Shown here: piece by piece, positions 36,768 through 46,142 of the stretch | How the letters are laid out: each line of letters starts with the position of its first letter | How positions within the stretch are numbered: position 1 is the first letter of the stretch | Source: Aliirhizobium wenxiniae | GTDB taxonomy: Bacteria > Pseudomonadota > Alphaproteobacteria > Rhizobiales > Rhizobiaceae | Direction: 5' to 3' | NCBI RefSeq assembly: GCF_019511445.1 | Contig: NZ_JAEUAN010000004.1 | Span: 1 to 64,000 of the forward strand | Length of the DNA: 64,000 bases | Made by a program: the position numbers and the translations under genes | The notes under the pieces: generated by a model | Told to the model about the DNA's origin: nothing | The model's input: the letters and a program-made list of their open reading frames with translations, nothing else | Database searches by the model: none

Positions 36768-38449
36768 GGCACCACACCTTTCGGCAGTCTCTTCGCCATC
36801 AGTTCCAGCACCAGCATCATCGCGATCACCATGATGACCACGAGGACGGAAAGCGCTGCAGCGAGATTGAAGCTGCCGCTATCATCGAGATTGTAAATCG
36901 CCACACCAAGCGTCTGCGTTCCGGCCGACCAGAGGATGGCCGAGACGGTGAGCTCGTTGCAGGCAATGAGAAAGACCAGAATGACGGACGCGCCCGCAGC
37001 CGGTGCGACCAGCGGCACAACGATATCCGTCAGCCGCCGCCCGAAACCTGCACCAGCGAGGCGTGCGGCCTCTTCCAGCGACGGATCGAGTTGCCGGAAC
37101 GCGCTCACCACCGGCTTCAGGCTGACAGCGAAGAAGCTGGAGAAATAAGCAACAAGAATGATCCAGATCGTGCCGTAGATCGAAACCCCGATGATCGGGA
37201 TCGGCGCGGCGAAGACGAGGATCAGTGCGACAGCGAGCACGATACCCGGCAGCGCGTAAGGGATTTCGGCAAGCGCCGAAAGCACCGGCGCCACCTTGCT
37301 TTTTGAGCGCACGAGATAATACCCCGTCAGCACAGTCACCACCAGGAGACCAAGCGCCGTCGCAAGCGACAGCGATACGGAATTCGTGAACGCCGTGCGG
37401 GTGATCGCCTGTTTGAACAGGACCTCCCGATAGGCATCCAGCGTTGCCGTTGCAGGCGTCAAAGGCACGCCATAGGCGGGCGCCAGAGAGCTTGCAATCA
37501 GCGCCGTCAGCGGCATCACGAGCGTGATGAAAATCGCCAGCCACAGCACCAGTTCACCGATCAACCGCCAGTTGCCGAGCCGGAACATCGCCACCTGCCC
37601 CGAAAGCCCGATGACGCGATAGTCACGTCCGCGCAAAACCCGTTCCTCGACCGTCAGGCCGATAACCGAAAGGATGGCGATGAGGCCGGAAAGCAGCGAA
37701 ACATCGGCGAAGGTATTCGGGCCGAAGGCGGCAAATTTCGAATAGATCAGGGTCGGCAGCGTATAGATCGAAGCCGGAATGCCGAGAATGGCCGGAATGC
37801 CGAAATTGCCGACGCAGGAAACGAAGGCGATCGCTGCGCCAGCGACGAAACCGGGCAGAGACAAGGGCAGAATGATATCCTTCAGCACCTGCCAGGACGA
37901 AGCGCCGGAAAGCCGTGCGGCCTCTACCCCGTCGCGCGGCAGCGCCAGAAGACCGGCGCGCAGCGACAGGAAAACCAGCGGCGCATTCTGCACGCCATAG
38001 AGCAGCGCAATACCGCCGATCGAATAGAGCGGCTGCGGACTGCCCAGCGGCGGCGCCATGCCGATCGCCTTCAAAAGCGCGCTCGACGGTCCGGTCATGC
38101 CGATCCAGGAAAGCGCCGTCACCTGCGGCGGGATCATCGTCGGCAGCATGAACAGGAAACCGAGGGCCGTCTTGCCGCGCACGTCAAACAGCGTCAGCAG
38201 CAGCGCAAACCCGCCGCCGAGGATGACGGCTGCAATCATGCCGAGGATCGATGTGGTGAGCGTATCGTAGACCGCCTGCCAGACGACAGGATCAGAAAGA
38301 AGCGCACGCGCCCCACCACTGAAAAGCGATGAAAAGCCGGTCGCGGCAAGCCGTCCGAGCGGAAGTACGCTCAGGAAGAAGATCACCACGACGACAAAGG
38401 AAAACAGCCAGCGGGGCTGGCTGTTTCCTTGATTCTGAGATCGAAACAT
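36755..38449 (-). CDS. ABC transporter permease, fused double unit (FbpB-like)
   Basis: The 564-residue protein contains two permease units of about six helices each. Both have an EAA loop: GVEAARLSGASSWQVLKDIILP (in parts) and LEEAARLAGAGFGRRLTDIVVP. Fused permeases of this size occur in ferric-iron (Fbp/Afu/Sfu) and in some phosphonate (2-aminoethylphosphonate) importers. The gene lies 11 bases after the binding-protein gene and overlaps the ATPase gene. Confidence 0.92.
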   Translation of the reverse strand: MFRSQNQGNSQPRWLFSFVVVVIFFLSVLPLGRLAATGFSSLFSGGARALLSDPVVWQAVYDTLTTSILGMIAAVILGGGFALLLTLFDVRGKTALGFLFMLPTMIPPQVTALSWIGMTGPSSALLKAIGMAPPLGSPQPLYSIGGIALLYGVQNAPLVFLSLRAGLLALPRDGVEAARLSGASSWQVLKDIILPLSLPGFVAGAAIAFVSCVGNFGIPAILGIPASIYTLPTLIYSKFAAFGPNTFADVSLLSGLIAILSVIGLTVEERVLRGRDYRVIGLSGQVAMFRLGNWRLIGELVLWLAIFITLVMPLTALIASSLAPAYGVPLTPATATLDAYREVLFKQAITRTAFTNSVSLSLATALGLLVVTVLTGYYLVRSKSKVAPVLSALAEIPYALPGIVLAVALILVFAAPIPIIGVSIYGTIWIILVAYFSSFFAVSLKPVVSAFRQLDPSLEEAARLAGAGFGRRLTDIVVPLVAPAAGASVILVFLIACNELTVSAILWSAGTQTLGVAIYNLDDSGSFNLAAALSVLVVIMVIAMMLVLELMAKRLPKGVVPWRS

Positions 38450-38460
38450 CAGGCCTTATA

Positions 38461-39441
38461 TCAGCCCTTGGTGCCAAAAATATCGGAGAACGTCTTCACG
38501 TCCTTTTCCGAGTTCTTCAGCGCGTCCGCAGCGTTGAGCGGCAGGACCTTGATCTCGCTGCGCGCCGGGTAGCCGGCCGGCAGGTCGATGCCGTTGCGAG
38601 CCGGGATGTAACCGAGGCCTGCGGCGATCTTCTGGCCGTTTTCGGAGAGAAGATAATCGATGAACTTCTTGGCATTGTCCTGATGCTTGGTCGACGACAG
38701 GATTGCAGCCGGCTCTGTGACGGCGGAGACGCCTTCCTTCGGGAAGACGAACTCGACCGGAGCGCCCTTGGCCTTTTCGCGGATCGGCATGTAGTCGACA
38801 ACGACGCCATATGCCTTTTCGCCCGAAGCGACGGCCTTAAGCACGCCACCGTTACCACCGGCGGCGACCGCACCATTGTCCTTCAGTTGCTTGTAATAGT
38901 CCCAGCCGAGACCATCGACGGCAGCAAGCGTCTGGGCGTGAATGAGAGCAGCACCCGAAGCAACCGGGCTCGGCATGGTGACGAGGCCCTTGGCTTCCGG
39001 CTTGGCAAGATCAGCCCAGCTCGTCGGCTTCATCGCAGCCTGGGTGTTGTACATGATACCGGTGGTGATCAGCTTGGTCGAGTAGTAGTAACCATCTGCA
39101 TCATAGAGCGAGGCGTCGAAGTTCTTTGCTTCCGGCGACTTGTAGGCGAGCAGCTGGCCGGCGGCCTTCATGCGTTCGAACGTTACCGTGTCGGCGATCA
39201 GCAGAATATCGGCGATCGGGTTTCCGGCAGCGATTTCCGCATTGAGCTTCGCCATGATCTGCGGAGTTCCGTCACGCACCCACTCGACATCCACGCCCGG
39301 ATTGGCAGCCTTGAAGCCATCGACGGTTGCCTGTGCATCGGCATTCGGCTGGCTGGTATAGATGACGAGGTCGGCAGCGTTGGCAACGCCGGAAAGACCG
39401 AGCGCAACGAGCGCGGTGAACGTGGACAGAAGCTTTTTCAT
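38461..39441 (-). CDS. ABC transporter substrate-binding protein, AfuA/FbpA-like
   Basis: The periplasmic protein has signal peptide MKKLLSTFTALVALGLSGVANA and mature start ADLVIYTSQPN. The fold is that of the iron/thiamine/phosphonate-binding group (EWVRDGTPQIMAKLNAE, YMPIREKAKGAPVEFVFPKEG in parts). DADGYYYSTK contains adjacent tyrosines, but I cannot align them to the iron-binding pair. Ferric iron, a phosphonate or another phosphorus compound are all possible. ATG 39441 has GGATGA at good distance; the frame is open to 39477, but that start would lie upstream of the likely transcription start. Confidence 0.9.
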   Translation of the reverse strand: MKKLLSTFTALVALGLSGVANAADLVIYTSQPNADAQATVDGFKAANPGVDVEWVRDGTPQIMAKLNAEIAAGNPIADILLIADTVTFERMKAAGQLLAYKSPEAKNFDASLYDADGYYYSTKLITTGIMYNTQAAMKPTSWADLAKPEAKGLVTMPSPVASGAALIHAQTLAAVDGLGWDYYKQLKDNGAVAAGGNGGVLKAVASGEKAYGVVVDYMPIREKAKGAPVEFVFPKEGVSAVTEPAAILSSTKHQDNAKKFIDYLLSENGQKIAAGLGYIPARNGIDLPAGYPARSEIKVLPLNAADALKNSEKDVKTFSDIFGTKG

Positions 39442-39484
39442 GAGGGTCATCCAGTTTGAGATGACGCGCTTAAACACATATACA

Positions 39485-39502
39485 TTGACACTCTTGTGAC
39501 AA
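39485..39502 (-). promoter_or_regulatory. Pho-box-like element before the ABC transporter operon
   Basis: The reverse strand reads TTGTCACAAGAGTGTCAA. Two TGTCA units stand 11 bases apart in direct orientation, the spacing of PhoB boxes (consensus CTGTCAT-N4-CTGTCAT). TATATG and TGTTTA just downstream could be the -10 region. The element ends 43 bases before the chosen start codon. From memory, PhoB-regulated afuA-type genes have been reported in rhizobia, which fits. Confidence 0.5.
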
Positions 39503-39527
39503 TGATTGACGTCCAGGTAAGGAATGA

Positions 39528-39570
39528 AAGCAAAAGCGGCGGAAACCCAGATTTTCCGCCGCTTTTGCTT
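39528..39570 (-). terminator. Strong terminator after the aminotransferase gene
   Basis: An 18-pair perfect stem (39528-39545 with 39553-39570; arm AAGCAAAAGCGGCGGAAA) has a seven-base loop. It lies 36 bases after the aminotransferase stop on the reverse strand. It also insulates the Pho-box promoter that begins 26 bases farther on. Confidence 0.8.
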
Positions 39571-39606
39571 GTGAATACGACTATCGATCAGATGATCGGC
39601 AAGCTT

Positions 39607-40833
39607 TCATGTTCGCTCACCGAAAGCATTGGCGACCAGTCGCCCGAGCCGCTTGATCCCTTCGTCGATCATTTGGTCGTTGGCGCAGGAGAACGAGACG
39701 CGCAGCGTGTTGGCATTGCTGCCATCGGCATAAAACGCCTTGCCCGGCACGAAGGCGACCTTCTCCGTCGCCAGCGACTTCGCCAGAAGCTCTGCACCAT
39801 CCATGCCTTCCGGCAGCGTGATCCAGACGAACATGCCGCCTTCCGGCTTCGTCCATGTCGTGCCCTTCGGCATGTATTTCGCAAGCGCCGCCAGCATCGC
39901 ATCACGGCGACCGCTATAGACCCGCTTGATCTTGGCGACCTGCTCGGAAAACCCGCGCGATGCGACATGCTCGACGGCGATCTGGTTGATCGTTGAGGAA
40001 TGCAGGTCGGCAGCCTGTTTCATCAGAACCAGCTTGCGGATGACCGGCATCGCGGCAATGACGAAGCCGACGCGCAGGCCCGGAGCCAGCGTCTTCGAAA
40101 AACTGCCGCTATAAATCGTGCGGGTATTCTCGATGCCGCCTTTACGCGCGATATCCAGAGACAGGATCGGCGGGATCGCCTCGCCATCGAAGCGCAGGTT
40201 CTGATAGGCCGCATCCTCAAGGATCGCGATATCCAGTTCATCCGCCAGCGCCAGCAGCTTTTCACGGCCAGCAAGATCGATCGTCTCACCGGTCGGGTTG
40301 GAGAAATCGGCAGACAGATAAGCGAACTTGACCGAACCGCCGAGCTTGGAGGCCGTATCGCGATAGGCGTCCGGCGTCCGGTTGCCGTTCAGCGACAGCT
40401 GATCATAGTTCGGCTCATAGGCATTGAAGGCAGATAGCGCACCCAGATAGGTCGGCCAAGTGACGAGCGCCGTGTCCTTCGGCGACAGAAACAGCTTGCC
40501 GAGATAATCGAGCGCCTGCTGCGAACCGGAGGTGATGAAGACGTTATCCGCGGAACAGTCGATACCGATCTTTGCGACATCCTCGACGATCCAGTCGCGT
40601 AGCGGCTTGTAGCCCTCGCTGACCGAATATTGCAGCGCCGAGTTCACCTGTGCGCCCGAAAAGATATCGGCATAGGCCGCCTTGAATTCTTCCGCCGGAA
40701 ACAGAGCCGGATCTGGAATGCCTCCGGCAAACGAGATGATGTCAGGCTGTTCGAGCAGTTTCAGCAATTCGCGGATTTCCGACGCCTTCATTCGGCTGGA
40801 ACGCGAAGCGAAGATATGTTCCCAATCAAGCAT
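39607..40833 (-). CDS. PLP-dependent aminotransferase (class I/II, LysN-like)
   Basis: The 408-residue fold-type I aminotransferase has PLP lysine in SGSFSKTLAPGLRVGF, the substrate-carboxyl Arg in the C-terminal LRVSFS region and the motif FSNPTGETI. The opening SFAGGIPDPALFP is typical of the 2-aminoadipate/aromatic aminotransferase branch also found in MocR regulators, here without a DNA-binding domain. ATG 40833 (MLDWEHIFASRSSRM) is preceded by AGGAAAC; the open frame runs 60 codons further but crosses the promoter. It is divergent from the FucU/RbsD gene. The substrate is not known. Confidence 0.88.
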   Translation of the reverse strand: MLDWEHIFASRSSRMKASEIRELLKLLEQPDIISFAGGIPDPALFPAEEFKAAYADIFSGAQVNSALQYSVSEGYKPLRDWIVEDVAKIGIDCSADNVFITSGSQQALDYLGKLFLSPKDTALVTWPTYLGALSAFNAYEPNYDQLSLNGNRTPDAYRDTASKLGGSVKFAYLSADFSNPTGETIDLAGREKLLALADELDIAILEDAAYQNLRFDGEAIPPILSLDIARKGGIENTRTIYSGSFSKTLAPGLRVGFVIAAMPVIRKLVLMKQAADLHSSTINQIAVEHVASRGFSEQVAKIKRVYSGRRDAMLAALAKYMPKGTTWTKPEGGMFVWITLPEGMDGAELLAKSLATEKVAFVPGKAFYADGSNANTLRVSFSCANDQMIDEGIKRLGRLVANAFGERT

Positions 40834-40889
40834 AGGGATGTTTCCTGTTATTTCAATTTTGTTGCATTCTGCTTTATAGAAATTCCGAC

Positions 40890-40908
40890 AGGTCAGCAAT
40901 GCTGACCT
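40890..40908. promoter_or_regulatory. Palindromic operator candidate between aminotransferase and FucU genes
   Basis: AGGTCAGCAATGCTGACCT is a perfect palindrome with nine-base arms around one central base. It lies 57 bases before the aminotransferase start and covers the -35 region of a likely promoter (TTGCTG, 15 bases, TATAAA at 40878-40873, reverse strand). A dimeric regulator is expected. The regulator gene is not evident in the neighbourhood. Confidence 0.5.
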
Positions 40909-41033
40909 ATCGACCGCTGCGACATTTTTTGTCTCCATGACATTCCGCCAAGACTTATATTTTGCTGGTGCGCGCCAGCCTTTGCCTGCGATAACGGGCG
41001 ACGGAATTTTCATCTGTCTTGGAGGAGAGACGA

Positions 41034-41486
41034 ATGCTGAAGAACTTGGATCCGGCGCTCAATGCCGATATCCTTTATGCCCTGAAATCCATGGGCCACG
41101 GCGATACGCTCGTGTTGGCCGACGCCAATTTCCCATCCGATTCGATTGCCCGCCAGACCGTGCTCGGCAAGGTGATCCGGATGGACAATATTTCGGCGCC
41201 CCGCGCCATGCAGGCGATCCTGTCGGTGCTGCCGCTCGACACGCCGCTGCAGCCCTCGGTCGGGCGCATGGAAGTCATCGGCGATCCGAACGCGATCCCG
41301 GAGATCCAGAAAGAGATACAGGCGGAAATAGATGCCGCCGAGGGCAAACCAGCACCCATGTATGCGATCGAACGCCACGCATTCTACGAGACGGCAAAGA
41401 AAGCCTACTGCGTCGTCGCCACCGGCGAACTGCGCTTCTACGGCTGCTTCATCCTCACCAAGGGCGTCATTCCGCCAAAGGAGTAA
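41034..41486 (+). CDS. RbsD/FucU family mutarotase
   Basis: The 150-residue protein begins MLKNLDPALNADILYALKSMGHGDTLVLADANFP, shown here only in part as evidence: the NLDP, MGHGD and DANFP motifs are the FucU/RbsD signature. Members interconvert anomers of fucose or ribose. The C-terminal ERHAFYETAKKAYCVVATGE and FYGCFILTKGV segments also match FucU. ATG 41034 has GGAGGAG eight bases upstream. No sugar catabolic genes surround it, so the physiological sugar is uncertain. Confidence 0.9.
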   Translation: MLKNLDPALNADILYALKSMGHGDTLVLADANFPSDSIARQTVLGKVIRMDNISAPRAMQAILSVLPLDTPLQPSVGRMEVIGDPNAIPEIQKEIQAEIDAAEGKPAPMYAIERHAFYETAKKAYCVVATGELRFYGCFILTKGVIPPKE

Positions 41487-41497
41487 GATGCAAAACA

Positions 41498-41518
41498 CCG
41501 CGCGGACGAGCCGCGCGG
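41498..41518 (-). terminator. Terminator after ilvC (convergent with FucU gene)
   Basis: Two copies of the self-complementary octamer CCGCGCGG (41498-41505 and 41511-41518) form a stem with loop ACGAG. On the reverse strand TGTTTTGC follows. It lies 30 bases after the ilvC stop. Confidence 0.65.
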
Positions 41519-41548
41519 CGCCTTATCTCCAATCGATAGTTTGACCGA

Positions 41549-42607
<1,059 letters not shown>

Positions 42608-43267
42608 TCATCGTCCGGCGGAAACGCGAAGCGCATCCGCAGTTTTCTGTTCGACGCCATGCAGCGCGAGAAAGGCTTCGACCGCCCTCTCCGCCTGGCG
42701 CGAATTGTCTTTCAGCCCCGGCTCGCCGAGCAGCATGCGAACATGCAGATCGGAAACCACCAGGCCGTAAAATGTGTGATAGGCGGCATCGGCATTCTCG
42801 AAGCGCAGAAGCCCTGCCCGCTTGCCGGCCTCCATCAGCGCCATGGCGCGGCGATCAATCTGCCGGCGGCCATGTTCGACCAGAAGCTTACCGAGTTTCG
42901 AGCCGTCGCGGCTCGTCTGGCCGATCGCCAGCCGGTTGAGAGCCAGAGACACGTCACCGCCGAGAACTTCCAGCAAATCGCGCCCGAACTGTTCGAGATA
43001 TTGCTTCAAGACCTGTTCCGTCAGCTTTTCGCCGGAACGGTCGGCGGTGCGAACCTTGCTCGCCTGATAGGCGATCATCGCGGTCAGAACACCGTCGCGA
43101 TCGCCGAACCATTTGTACAGGCTTTCCTTGGAACAGCTCGCTGCACGCGCAAGCCCCGATGTCGTCAGAGCCTTGTCGCCACCTTCGACGAGAAGACGAA
43201 GCGCCTGCTCCAGAACCTCGTTCTGTCGCGGCGAAAACTGGGGCGTGTCGGCGGTATCGGGTCTCAC
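42608..43267 (-). CDS. TetR/AcrR family transcriptional regulator
   Basis: The 219-residue regulator has an N-terminal helix-turn-helix (LTTSGLARAASCSKESLYKWFGDRDGVL, about residues 35-62 in parts) and a C-terminal ligand domain of the AefR-like type. The start is GTG at 43267 with GAGGAG nine bases upstream. A perfect palindrome overlapping its promoter points to autorepression. It lies directly upstream of ilvC in the same direction; whether it controls ilvC is unknown. Confidence 0.9.
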   Translation of the reverse strand: MRPDTADTPQFSPRQNEVLEQALRLLVEGGDKALTTSGLARAASCSKESLYKWFGDRDGVLTAMIAYQASKVRTADRSGEKLTEQVLKQYLEQFGRDLLEVLGGDVSLALNRLAIGQTSRDGSKLGKLLVEHGRRQIDRRAMALMEAGKRAGLLRFENADAAYHTFYGLVVSDLHVRMLLGEPGLKDNSRQAERAVEAFLALHGVEQKTADALRVSAGR

Positions 43268-43286
43268 TTGCGGCTGCTCCTCTCAG

Positions 43287-43336
43287 GTACCGTACGGTAC
43301 GGTTCTGGCGTATAAAGCAATTCTGCTTTCCGTCAA
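43287..43336 (-). promoter_or_regulatory. Promoter and operator of the TetR gene
   Basis: On the reverse strand, TTGACG (43336-43331) and TATACG (43314-43309) are 16 bases apart, a strong promoter. The perfect 14-base palindrome GTACCGTACGGTAC (43287-43300) covers the expected transcription start. A TetR dimer bound there would block its own transcription. Confidence 0.7.
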
Positions 43337-43381
43337 GCCGGATTTTCAAACGGTAGGGAGGAATTTGATTGCAGCGAAAGG

Positions 43382-44287
43382 TCAGCCCGCGGCCGAAACC
43401 CGGACCGCATCCATGTCACGCGCCGGAGACAGGCCGTAGAGACGGCTATATTCGCGGCTGAACTGCGACGGGCTCTGGTATCCGACACGGTGGCCGGCAT
43501 TGCCGACATCGAGCCCTTCGACAAGCATCAGCCTCCGGGCCTCATGCAGCCTTAGCTGCTTCTGGTACTGAACCGGCGTCATCGCCGTGATTGCTTTGAA
43601 ATGGTGATGGAAGGACGAGACGCTCATGCCGACATGTTCGGCCAGTTCCTCGATCCTCAGCGATCCGGCAAAGTTTCCCTTCAACCATGCGATGGCGCGC
43701 GCCACTCGATTGCCGTGACTGTCGGCGATCGCGATGTTGATCAACTGCCCGCCTGCCGGCCCGGTCAGAATGCGATAGAGGATTTCCTGCTCGATCAGCG
43801 GTGCGAGCGAAGCGATATCTGCTGGACGATCAAGCAAGCGCATCAGCCGAACGGCCGCATCCAGAAGCTCGGGCGTCGCAACATTGACCACGATGCCGCG
43901 CTGGTTCTTGCTCGGCCCAACGGGCTTAGAGAGCCCGTTCCTGCCCATCAGGTCGAGCACCTTGTCGCTGCTGATCGCAACCGTGATACAGAAATGCGGA
44001 ACCTCCGGACTGGCCTCCACCACCCGCCACGCAACCGGAAGGTCGAGTGATGTCAGAAGATAGTCGCCCGCCCCGTAATTGATCGTCTCATTACCGAGTT
44101 GAACGCATTTCGCCCCCTGGATCACCATCGCGAAACAGGGTCGATAACTTCCGTGGCAAGGCTCGCTAGGCGACGTCCGCCGGCTGATCCCCAGCCCGTC
44201 GATCGCCGTCGTTCCATCCCCCTCACCGCCTCCATGCCGCGCCGCGATCGAGGCAATCTCCTGATAGGGATTGAAAGGAAGTGTCAT
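43382..44287 (-). CDS. AraC family transcriptional regulator
   Basis: The 301-residue regulator has an N-terminal AraC-N domain (SLDLPVAWRVVEASPEVPHF in parts) and a C-terminal double helix-turn-helix: LRIEELAEHVGMSVSSFHHHFKAITAMTPVQYQ, then VGYQSPSQFSREYSRLYGLSP (both shown in part). ATG 44287 (MTLPFNPYQEIASIAA) is the likely start. It is divergent from an alcohol dehydrogenase gene across 190 bases, and regulators of this type usually activate such a neighbour. Confidence 0.92.
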   Translation of the reverse strand: MTLPFNPYQEIASIAARHGGGEGDGTTAIDGLGISRRTSPSEPCHGSYRPCFAMVIQGAKCVQLGNETINYGAGDYLLTSLDLPVAWRVVEASPEVPHFCITVAISSDKVLDLMGRNGLSKPVGPSKNQRGIVVNVATPELLDAAVRLMRLLDRPADIASLAPLIEQEILYRILTGPAGGQLINIAIADSHGNRVARAIAWLKGNFAGSLRIEELAEHVGMSVSSFHHHFKAITAMTPVQYQKQLRLHEARRLMLVEGLDVGNAGHRVGYQSPSQFSREYSRLYGLSPARDMDAVRVSAAG

Positions 44288-44477
44288 TGAGCCATTTCTC
44301 CGAAGCAGGCGTCGAACCGTCTCCATTCTATAATGCGTTGTAGTCTTCGCAACGAGGGATGCCTCGCAATATTGCAGGATCGTGCAAGAAGCTTGGAGGA
44401 TCGATCTAACGCCTGCCCCGTGTCGTGACGCATAGTCCGGCCGTTGATTTTCAACCCATCAATGAATGGAGTTCCCC

Positions 44478-45527
44478 ATGCCTATCGCCAGAGGCTATGC
44501 TGCGACCGACGCGTCGAGCCCGCTCACCCCTTTCACCTTCGAGCGCCGCGAACCGAATGATGACGACGTCGTCATCGACATCAAGTTCGCCGGCATCTGC
44601 CATTCCGACATCCATACCGTCCGCAACGAATGGAAGAACGCCGTTTATCCGATCGTTCCGGGCCATGAGATCGCCGGCATCGTCAAGGCCGTCGGCTCCA
44701 AGGTCACCAAATTCAAGGTCGGCGACCGCGTCGGCGTCGGCTGCTTCGTCGATAGTTGCGTCGGCTGCGCCACCCGCGACCTCGATAACGAGCATTACAT
44801 GCCGGGTCTGGTCCAGACCTATAACGATGTCGACACGCTGAACGGCAATGCCCCCACCCAGGGTGGCTATTCCGACTCGATCGTCGTCAAGGAAGGTTAC
44901 GTCCTGTCGATCCCGGACAACCTGCCGCTCGACGCAGCAGCCCCGCTTCTGTGCGCCGGCATCACGCTTTACTCGCCGCTGCACCGCTGGCAGGCAGGCC
45001 CCGGCAAGAAAGTCGCCATCATCGGCATGGGGGGCCTCGGCCATATGGGCGTCAAGATCGGCGCAGCCATGGGTGCGGATGTCACCGTACTTTCCCAGTC
45101 GCTGTCGAAGAGGGAAGACGGCCTCAAGCTCGGCGCCAAGGATTACTACGCCACTAGCGACGAGGAAACCTTCAAGAAGCTCGCCGGCTATTTCGATCTG
45201 ATCATCTGCACCGCTGGTGTGGCGCTCGACTGGAACGCCTATCTCGGCCTCGTCAAGCCAAAGGGCGCCATGGTCGTTGTCGGCGCCCCGGAACATCCCA
45301 TCCCGGTCCACGCCTTCTCGCTGATCTTCGGCGCCAAGGAACTTTCCGGCTCAATGATCGGCTCGATCAAGGAAACCCAGGAAATGCTGGATTTCTGCGG
45401 CGAGAAGGGCATCGTCTCGGAAATCGAGAAGATCAACATCCAGCAGGTCAACGAAGCCTATGAACGCGTCCTGAAAAGCGACGTCCGCTACCGCTTCGTC
45501 ATCGACATGGCATCGATCGACGCCTGA
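44478..45527 (+). CDS. Zinc-dependent NAD(P) alcohol dehydrogenase, CAD/YahK-like
   Basis: The 349-residue enzyme is a medium-chain dehydrogenase. Catalytic zinc ligands are in GICHSDIH and GHEIAGIV; the structural zinc region reads [15 protein letters not shown]. The cofactor motif is [19 protein letters not shown], typical for NADPH-preferring cinnamyl-alcohol-type aldehyde reductases such as YahK. ATG 44478 has TGGAGTT upstream; an ATG four codons earlier overlaps that site. It is divergent from the AraC gene. Confidence 0.92.
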   Translation: MPIARGYAATDASSPLTPFTFERREPNDDDVVIDIKFAGICHSDIHTVRNEWKNAVYPIVPGHEIAGIVKAVGSKVTKFKVGDRVGVGCFVDSCVGCATRDLDNEHYMPGLVQTYNDVDTLNGNAPTQGGYSDSIVVKEGYVLSIPDNLPLDAAAPLLCAGITLYSPLHRWQAGPGKKVAIIGMGGLGHMGVKIGAAMGADVTVLSQSLSKREDGLKLGAKDYYATSDEETFKKLAGYFDLIICTAGVALDWNAYLGLVKPKGAMVVVGAPEHPIPVHAFSLIFGAKELSGSMIGSIKETQEMLDFCGEKGIVSEIEKINIQQVNEAYERVLKSDVRYRFVIDMASIDA

Positions 45528-45550
45528 TCGATCGGCATGACTGACAAGAC

Positions 45551-45572
45551 AAGGGCGGCTTCGGCCGCCCTT
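45551..45572. terminator. Bidirectional terminator between alcohol dehydrogenase and HxlR genes
   Basis: AAGGGCGGC and GCCGCCCTT form a nine-pair stem with loop TTCG. It lies 24 bases after the dehydrogenase stop and 21 bases before the HxlR stop on the other strand. T-tracts are short on both sides. Confidence 0.65.
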
Positions 45573-45592
45573 CGTCGTTCAAGCCCCGGAGA

Positions 45593-46000
45593 CTACCCCA
45601 GTTCGCTCGCATCGAACTTCACGCGCGCAGCCTTTACCGCGGCATGATTGTCCCCTGCCCAAGCCAGCACCTTAGACAGCGGCTCGAACAGCGAATGGCC
45701 GAGCTCGGTCATGCTATACTCGACGCTTGGCGGCTTGGTCGGAAACACCTGACGGTCGATATAGCCGTCGCGCTGCAGATCCCGCAAAGTCTGCGTCAAC
45801 ATCCTTTGGGAAATATCCGGCACCAGACGGCGCAACTCACCGAAGCGATAGGGCCGCTGCGCCAGCAATTCGAGAATAAGCGTCGACCACTTTCCGGCGA
45901 TCTGGTTCATCACGTCGCGAACCGGACAGTTACCCGCATCCCAGTTGGACATGTCACAAGGCTCACCCGCAAGCGTGGTCACTCGTGCTGCATTGTCCAT
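45593..46000 (-). CDS. HxlR/YtfH family transcriptional regulator
   Basis: The 135-residue winged-helix regulator has the HxlR signature: CPVRDVMNQIAGKWSTLILELLAQRPYRFGELRR and DISQRMLTQTLRDLQRDGYIDRQ (both shown in part). C-terminal to an N-terminal Cys pair (CDMSNWDAGNC), it may sense quinones or electrophiles, as QorR and YodB do through cysteines. ATG 46000 (MDNAARVTTL) is the likely start. It is divergent from a YtfG-like quinone reductase gene, the same pairing as ytfH and ytfG. Confidence 0.9.
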   Translation of the reverse strand: MDNAARVTTLAGEPCDMSNWDAGNCPVRDVMNQIAGKWSTLILELLAQRPYRFGELRRLVPDISQRMLTQTLRDLQRDGYIDRQVFPTKPPSVEYSMTELGHSLFEPLSKVLAWAGDNHAAVKAARVKFDASELG

Positions 46001-46071
46001 GCCGGTAGTTCCCTTTTGGTAACGATCTCCCGGAAATGTGCCTCCTTTACAGGACCACGTCAATTCCTATT

Positions 46072-46095
46072 CTAGTGCTAGTCTCTTTTTGAGAC
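46072..46095. promoter_or_regulatory. Operator candidate between HxlR and YtfG-like genes
   Basis: CTAGTGCTAG (46072-46081) is followed by the inverted repeat GTCTC / GAGAC with a five-T spacer (46081-46095). This lies midway in the 142-base divergent region and is suitable for a HxlR dimer. The match is to symmetry only, not to a known consensus. Confidence 0.3.
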
Positions 46096-46142
46096 CAACA
46101 ACCATGCCGGTACGATCCGGCGGCATTGCAAGAGGAAACGAC

